From an uncultured Collinsella sp. (GTDB lineage: Bacteria; Actinomycetota; Coriobacteriia; Coriobacteriales; Coriobacteriaceae), in the NCBI GenBank assembly GCA_902470265.1, contig CABRFW010000076.1:1-7504 (forward strand): a DNA stretch of 7,504 nt, in the 5' to 3' direction. The position numbers and the translations under genes are program-made. The notes beneath the pieces are model-generated. The model was not told the origin of the DNA. It was given only the letters and a program-made list of their open reading frames with translations, and made no database searches. Positions 5,342 through 7,504 of the stretch are shown here, in pieces (position 1 is the stretch's first letter; every line of letters begins with the position of its first letter).

Positions 5342-6322
5342 ATGAAGGACATCACCATCAGCCGCAGGAGCCTTCTGGTCTCCGCCGGCCTGCTCGCGCT
5401 CGCCCCGCTCGCCGGATGCGGCGGCAACTCTGGTTCCGGCTCCGCTGCCGCCGGTTCCGACTACACCATCGGCGTTCTGCAGCTCACCGAGCACTCCGCA
5501 CTCGATGCCGCCAACGACGGCTTTGTCAAGGCCATCAAGGAGAGCGGCCTTAAGGTCAAGATCGACCAGAAGAACGCCCAGAACGACCAGTCCACGTGTA
5601 AGTCCATCGCCGACAAGTTCGTGGGCGATGGCGTCGACCTGATCTACGCCATCGCCACGCCCGCCGCACAGGCTGCTGCCGGTGCCACGGCCGATATCCC
5701 CATCGTGGGTTGCGCCATCACCGACTACGCCGCCTCCGGCCTGGTCCAGGACAACGACAAGCCCGGCACCAACGTCACGGGCGCCTCCGACCTTACCCCG
5801 GTCGCCGAGCAACTCGAGATGATGCAGAAGGTCCTGCCCGACGTAAAGAAGGTCGGCCTGCTCTACTGCACCGCCGAGTCCAACTCCGACGTCCAGATCA
5901 AGGCCGCCAAGAAGGAGCTCGACAAGCTGGGCCTCCAGTACACTGACTTCACCGTCTCGAGCTCCAACGAGATTCAGTCCGTCGTCGAGTCTGCCGTGGG
6001 CAAGGTCGATGCGCTGTACTCCCCCACCGACAACACCATCGCCGCGGGTGCCTCGCAGGTCGGCCAGATCTGCAAGGAGAACAAGCTCCCCTTCGTGACC
6101 GGCGAGGAGGGCATGTGCAAGGCCGGCGGCCTGTTCACCCTCTCCATCAACTACGAGGATCTGGGCTACGCCGCAGGCGAGATGGCCGTCAAGATCCTGA
6201 AGGGCGAAGCCAAGCCCGAGGACATGGCGATCAAGCACCTCTCAAGCAAAGACCTGGTCGTCGTCAAGAACGACGAGATGGCCGAGGCTCTGGGCATCGA
6301 TCTTTCCGCTCTGGACGAGTAG
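5342..6322 (+). CDS. ABC transporter substrate-binding lipoprotein (TrpX-like, ABC_sub_bind family)
   Basis: A 326-residue extracytoplasmic binding protein that captures the substrate and delivers it to the permease. The N-terminus has a twin-arginine-like signal (ISRRSLLV, 6-13), a hydrophobic core and lipobox LAGC with the lipidated Cys26, followed by a Gly/Ser/Ala linker (27-39). The mature part is the two-lobed fold of the COG2984 / Pfam ABC_sub_bind family: YTIGVLQLTEHSALDAANDG (41-60), DLIYAIATPAAQAA (99-112), VGLLYCTAESNSD (171-183), ALYSPTDNTIAAG (224-236), GLFTLSINYEDLGYAAGEMA (263-282). Start ATG 5342 follows GGGGG (5330-5334). The next genes encode the matching permease and ATPase, the same set as streptococcal TrpXYZ, where the ligand is tryptophan; most family members have no proven ligand. 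Family assignment is strong, substrate unknown. Confidence 0.
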   Translation: MKDITISRRSLLVSAGLLALAPLAGCGGNSGSGSAAAGSDYTIGVLQLTEHSALDAANDGFVKAIKESGLKVKIDQKNAQNDQSTCKSIADKFVGDGVDLIYAIATPAAQAAAGATADIPIVGCAITDYAASGLVQDNDKPGTNVTGASDLTPVAEQLEMMQKVLPDVKKVGLLYCTAESNSDVQIKAAKKELDKLGLQYTDFTVSSSNEIQSVVESAVGKVDALYSPTDNTIAAGASQVGQICKENKLPFVTGEEGMCKAGGLFTLSINYEDLGYAAGEMAVKILKGEAKPEDMAIKHLSSKDLVVVKNDEMAEALGIDLSALDE

Positions 6323-6393
6323 CGCCATGCGCGGTAGCGCGTCTAGGGCACGCACTCGCGCCGTTGACGTGTTATTCAATATCTGAGCCACAG

Positions 6394-6431
6394 GGGCGAA
6401 CGCCAAAGACCGGCGTTCGCCCTGCTTGTTT
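6394..6431 (+). terminator. Strong hairpin between binding protein and permease genes (terminator or attenuator)
   Basis: GGGCGAACGCC (6394-6404) and GGCGTTCGCCC (6412-6422) form a perfect 11-bp GC-rich stem with a 7-base loop, followed by TGCTTGTTT, a weak T tract. It lies 71 bases after the binding-protein stop and 104 bases before the permease start. It probably ends most transcripts or stabilises their 3' end, allowing more binding protein than permease to be made. Confidence 0.
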
Positions 6432-6480
6432 CGGATGAGTCAAAACATCCGGCAGCAGCTCTTTTATGCATTGTTACCGC

Positions 6481-6486
6481 TATCAT
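6481..6486 (+). promoter_or_regulatory. Possible -10 of a second promoter before the permease
   Basis: TATCAT preceded by CCGC resembles the -10 of the Feo promoter (GCGCTATCATG on the minus strand). No convincing -35 is seen 16-18 bp upstream, so the call is weak. Such a promoter would let permease and ATPase be transcribed independently of the hairpin at 6394-6422. Confidence 0.
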
Positions 6487-6526
6487 GGTGACTCACGTGT
6501 CCACCCTATCCTAGGAGGTATGAAGC

Positions 6527-7450
6527 ATGCTCATTGCATTGCAGGGCGCCGTTTCGCAGGGCGTCCTCTGGGGCATTATGGTGCTTGGCGTGTTTATCAC
6601 GTTCCGCCTGCTCGACATTCCCGATATGACCTGCGACGGCAGCTTTGCCCTCGGCGGCTGCGTCTGCGCCGTGCTCATCGTCAATAACAACGTCGACCCG
6701 CTGCTCGCCGTGCTGGCCGGCATGTGCGCCGGCGCCATCGCGGGCGCCGTCACGGGCATTTTGACCACCGTCTTTGAGATTCCCGCGATCCTCGCCGGAA
6801 TTCTTACGCAGATCAGCCTGTGGTCTATCAACCTGCGCATCATGGGCAAGTCCAACACGCCCATCCTGGCCAAGGGCACCATCTTCTCGTCCGTCAGCAA
6901 CATGACGGGCCTGCCGCAGTCCACGGTGGCCATCATCTTGGGCATCCTGCTCGCCGTGGCTATCGTCGCCATCCTGTACTGGTTCTTTGGCACCGAGATC
7001 GGCTCGGCGCTGCGTGCCACCGGCAACAACGAGTACATGATCCGCGCCTTGGGCGTCAACACCAACTCCACCAAGATGATCGCCCTCGTGCTCTCCAACG
7101 CCCTTATCGGCCTTTCGGGTGCGCTCATCTGCCAGAGCCAGAAGTACGCTGACATTGGCATGGGCACCGGCGCCATCGTTATCGGTCTTGCCGCCATCGT
7201 TATCGGCGAGGTGCTCGGCCGCCTGCTGCCCGGCGGTCTGACGCAGTTTAGCGTCCGTCTTGCCTCTGCCGTCTTTGGCTCCGTGGTGTACTTCCTCATT
7301 CGCGCCATCGTGCTGCAGCTGGGTATGGACGCCAACGACATGAAGCTGCTCTCCGCCGTGATTGTTGCCGTGGCCCTGTGCGTGCCCGTGGTTTGGGAGC
7401 GCTATAAGCTCCGCAGCTCCTACACGAAGGGGGATGAGGCAGATGCTTAA
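6527..7450 (+). CDS. ABC transporter permease (TrpY-like, BPD_transp_2 family)
   Basis: A 307-residue integral membrane protein forming the transport channel. About eight to nine hydrophobic segments are visible (near 5-27, 38-54, 58-80, 84-103, 133-154, 185-203, 213-230, 244-264, 273-290). The cytosolic loop GSALRATGNNEYMIRALGVN (159-178) is the motif through which RbsC/LivM-type permeases contact their ATPase. LLDIPDMTCDGSFALGG (28-44) and the GIGAG-like run GMGTGAIVIGLAAIVIGEVL (211-230) are typical of the COG4120 permeases paired with ABC_sub_bind proteins. Start ATG 6527 follows AGGAGG (6513-6518) at 8 bases. The stop overlaps the start of the ATPase gene by 8 bp, indicating translational coupling. 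Two or more copies of permease and ATPase are expected per transporter. The substrate is unknown, as for the binding protein. Confidence 0.
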   Translation: MLIALQGAVSQGVLWGIMVLGVFITFRLLDIPDMTCDGSFALGGCVCAVLIVNNNVDPLLAVLAGMCAGAIAGAVTGILTTVFEIPAILAGILTQISLWSINLRIMGKSNTPILAKGTIFSSVSNMTGLPQSTVAIILGILLAVAIVAILYWFFGTEIGSALRATGNNEYMIRALGVNTNSTKMIALVLSNALIGLSGALICQSQKYADIGMGTGAIVIGLAAIVIGEVLGRLLPGGLTQFSVRLASAVFGSVVYFLIRAIVLQLGMDANDMKLLSAVIVAVALCVPVVWERYKLRSSYTKGDEADA

Positions 7451-7504
7451 GCTCTCGCACGTCAAGAAGACCTTTAACAAGGGCACCGTCACCGAGAAGC
7501 GCGC
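7443..7504 (+). CDS. ABC transporter ATP-binding protein, N-terminal fragment (runs off the right edge)
   Basis: Only 20 codons are present: MLKLSHVKKTFNKGTVTEKR. The pattern LxHVxKTFNxGTVxEKR is the characteristic beginning of the COG1101 ATPases that partner COG4120 permeases and COG2984 binding proteins (TrpZ-like). Walker A and all other motifs lie beyond the window. The ATG overlaps the last 8 bases of the permease gene, and GGGGG (7429-7433), 9 bases upstream inside the permease gene, is the probable ribosome site. The call rests on the N-terminal pattern and on operon position. Confidence 0.
   Translation, partial: MLKLSHVKKTFNKGTVTEKR

Noticed and set aside
5204..6238. A 344-codon antisense open frame over the binding-protein gene
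   Set aside because: Gly/Val/Leu/Asp-rich translation typical of an antisense shadow; the plus strand encodes a recognisable lipoprotein with signal peptide and ribosome site.
6506..7492. A 328-codon antisense open frame over the permease gene
   Set aside because: His/Gly/Asp/Ala-rich shadow with no family resemblance; the plus strand gives clear membrane segments and a permease loop motif.

Overview
This window is GC-rich, gene-dense bacterial DNA. Its codon choice (strong preference for C or G at third positions), GTG starts, gene families and intergenic style suggest an actinobacterial gut anaerobe of the Coriobacteriia, most like Collinsella. That placement is inferred from general knowledge, not from a search. 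Most genes are ordinary chromosomal genes and no insertion sequence, phage gene, CRISPR array, tRNA or rRNA was seen.

Left part (1-1842, all on the minus strand): the 5' end of a ferrous-iron transporter gene in which FeoA is fused ahead of FeoB runs off the left edge. Upstream of it are two adjacent 16-bp palindromes that look like a metal-regulator operator, and a good sigma-70-type promoter. Next comes a 473-bp gene-free stretch (423-895). It holds a tandem array with an exact 62-bp period, built from alternating hairpins, followed directly by a 19-bp stem whose loop is perfectly complementary to the sequence just outside the stem (pseudoknot topology). This composite non-coding element follows the stop codon of an alpha/beta-hydrolase (esterase-like) gene and is the most unusual thing here.

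Middle part (1843-4220, plus strand): a divergent intergenic region with a candidate LacI-type operator leads to a stand-alone glucose-type PTS EIIA protein (crr-like). Asparaginyl-tRNA synthetase (asnS) follows and ends at a textbook Rho-independent terminator.

Right part (4221-7504, plus strand): a helix-turn-helix/WYL-domain transcription regulator, then an ABC importer operon of the TrpXYZ-like class. The operon comprises a Tat-type lipoprotein substrate-binding protein, a BPD_transp_2-type permease, and the first 20 codons of the ATPase, which overlaps the permease by 8 bp. The binding protein and permease genes are separated by 204 bp containing a strong hairpin, suggesting unequal expression of the two parts. 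The substrate cannot be read from the sequence; tryptophan or another small hydrophobic or aromatic molecule is a family-based guess.

No complete new system of protein genes was found. The candidates for something undescribed are the structured non-coding element at 588-866 and the paired palindromes before feoAB.
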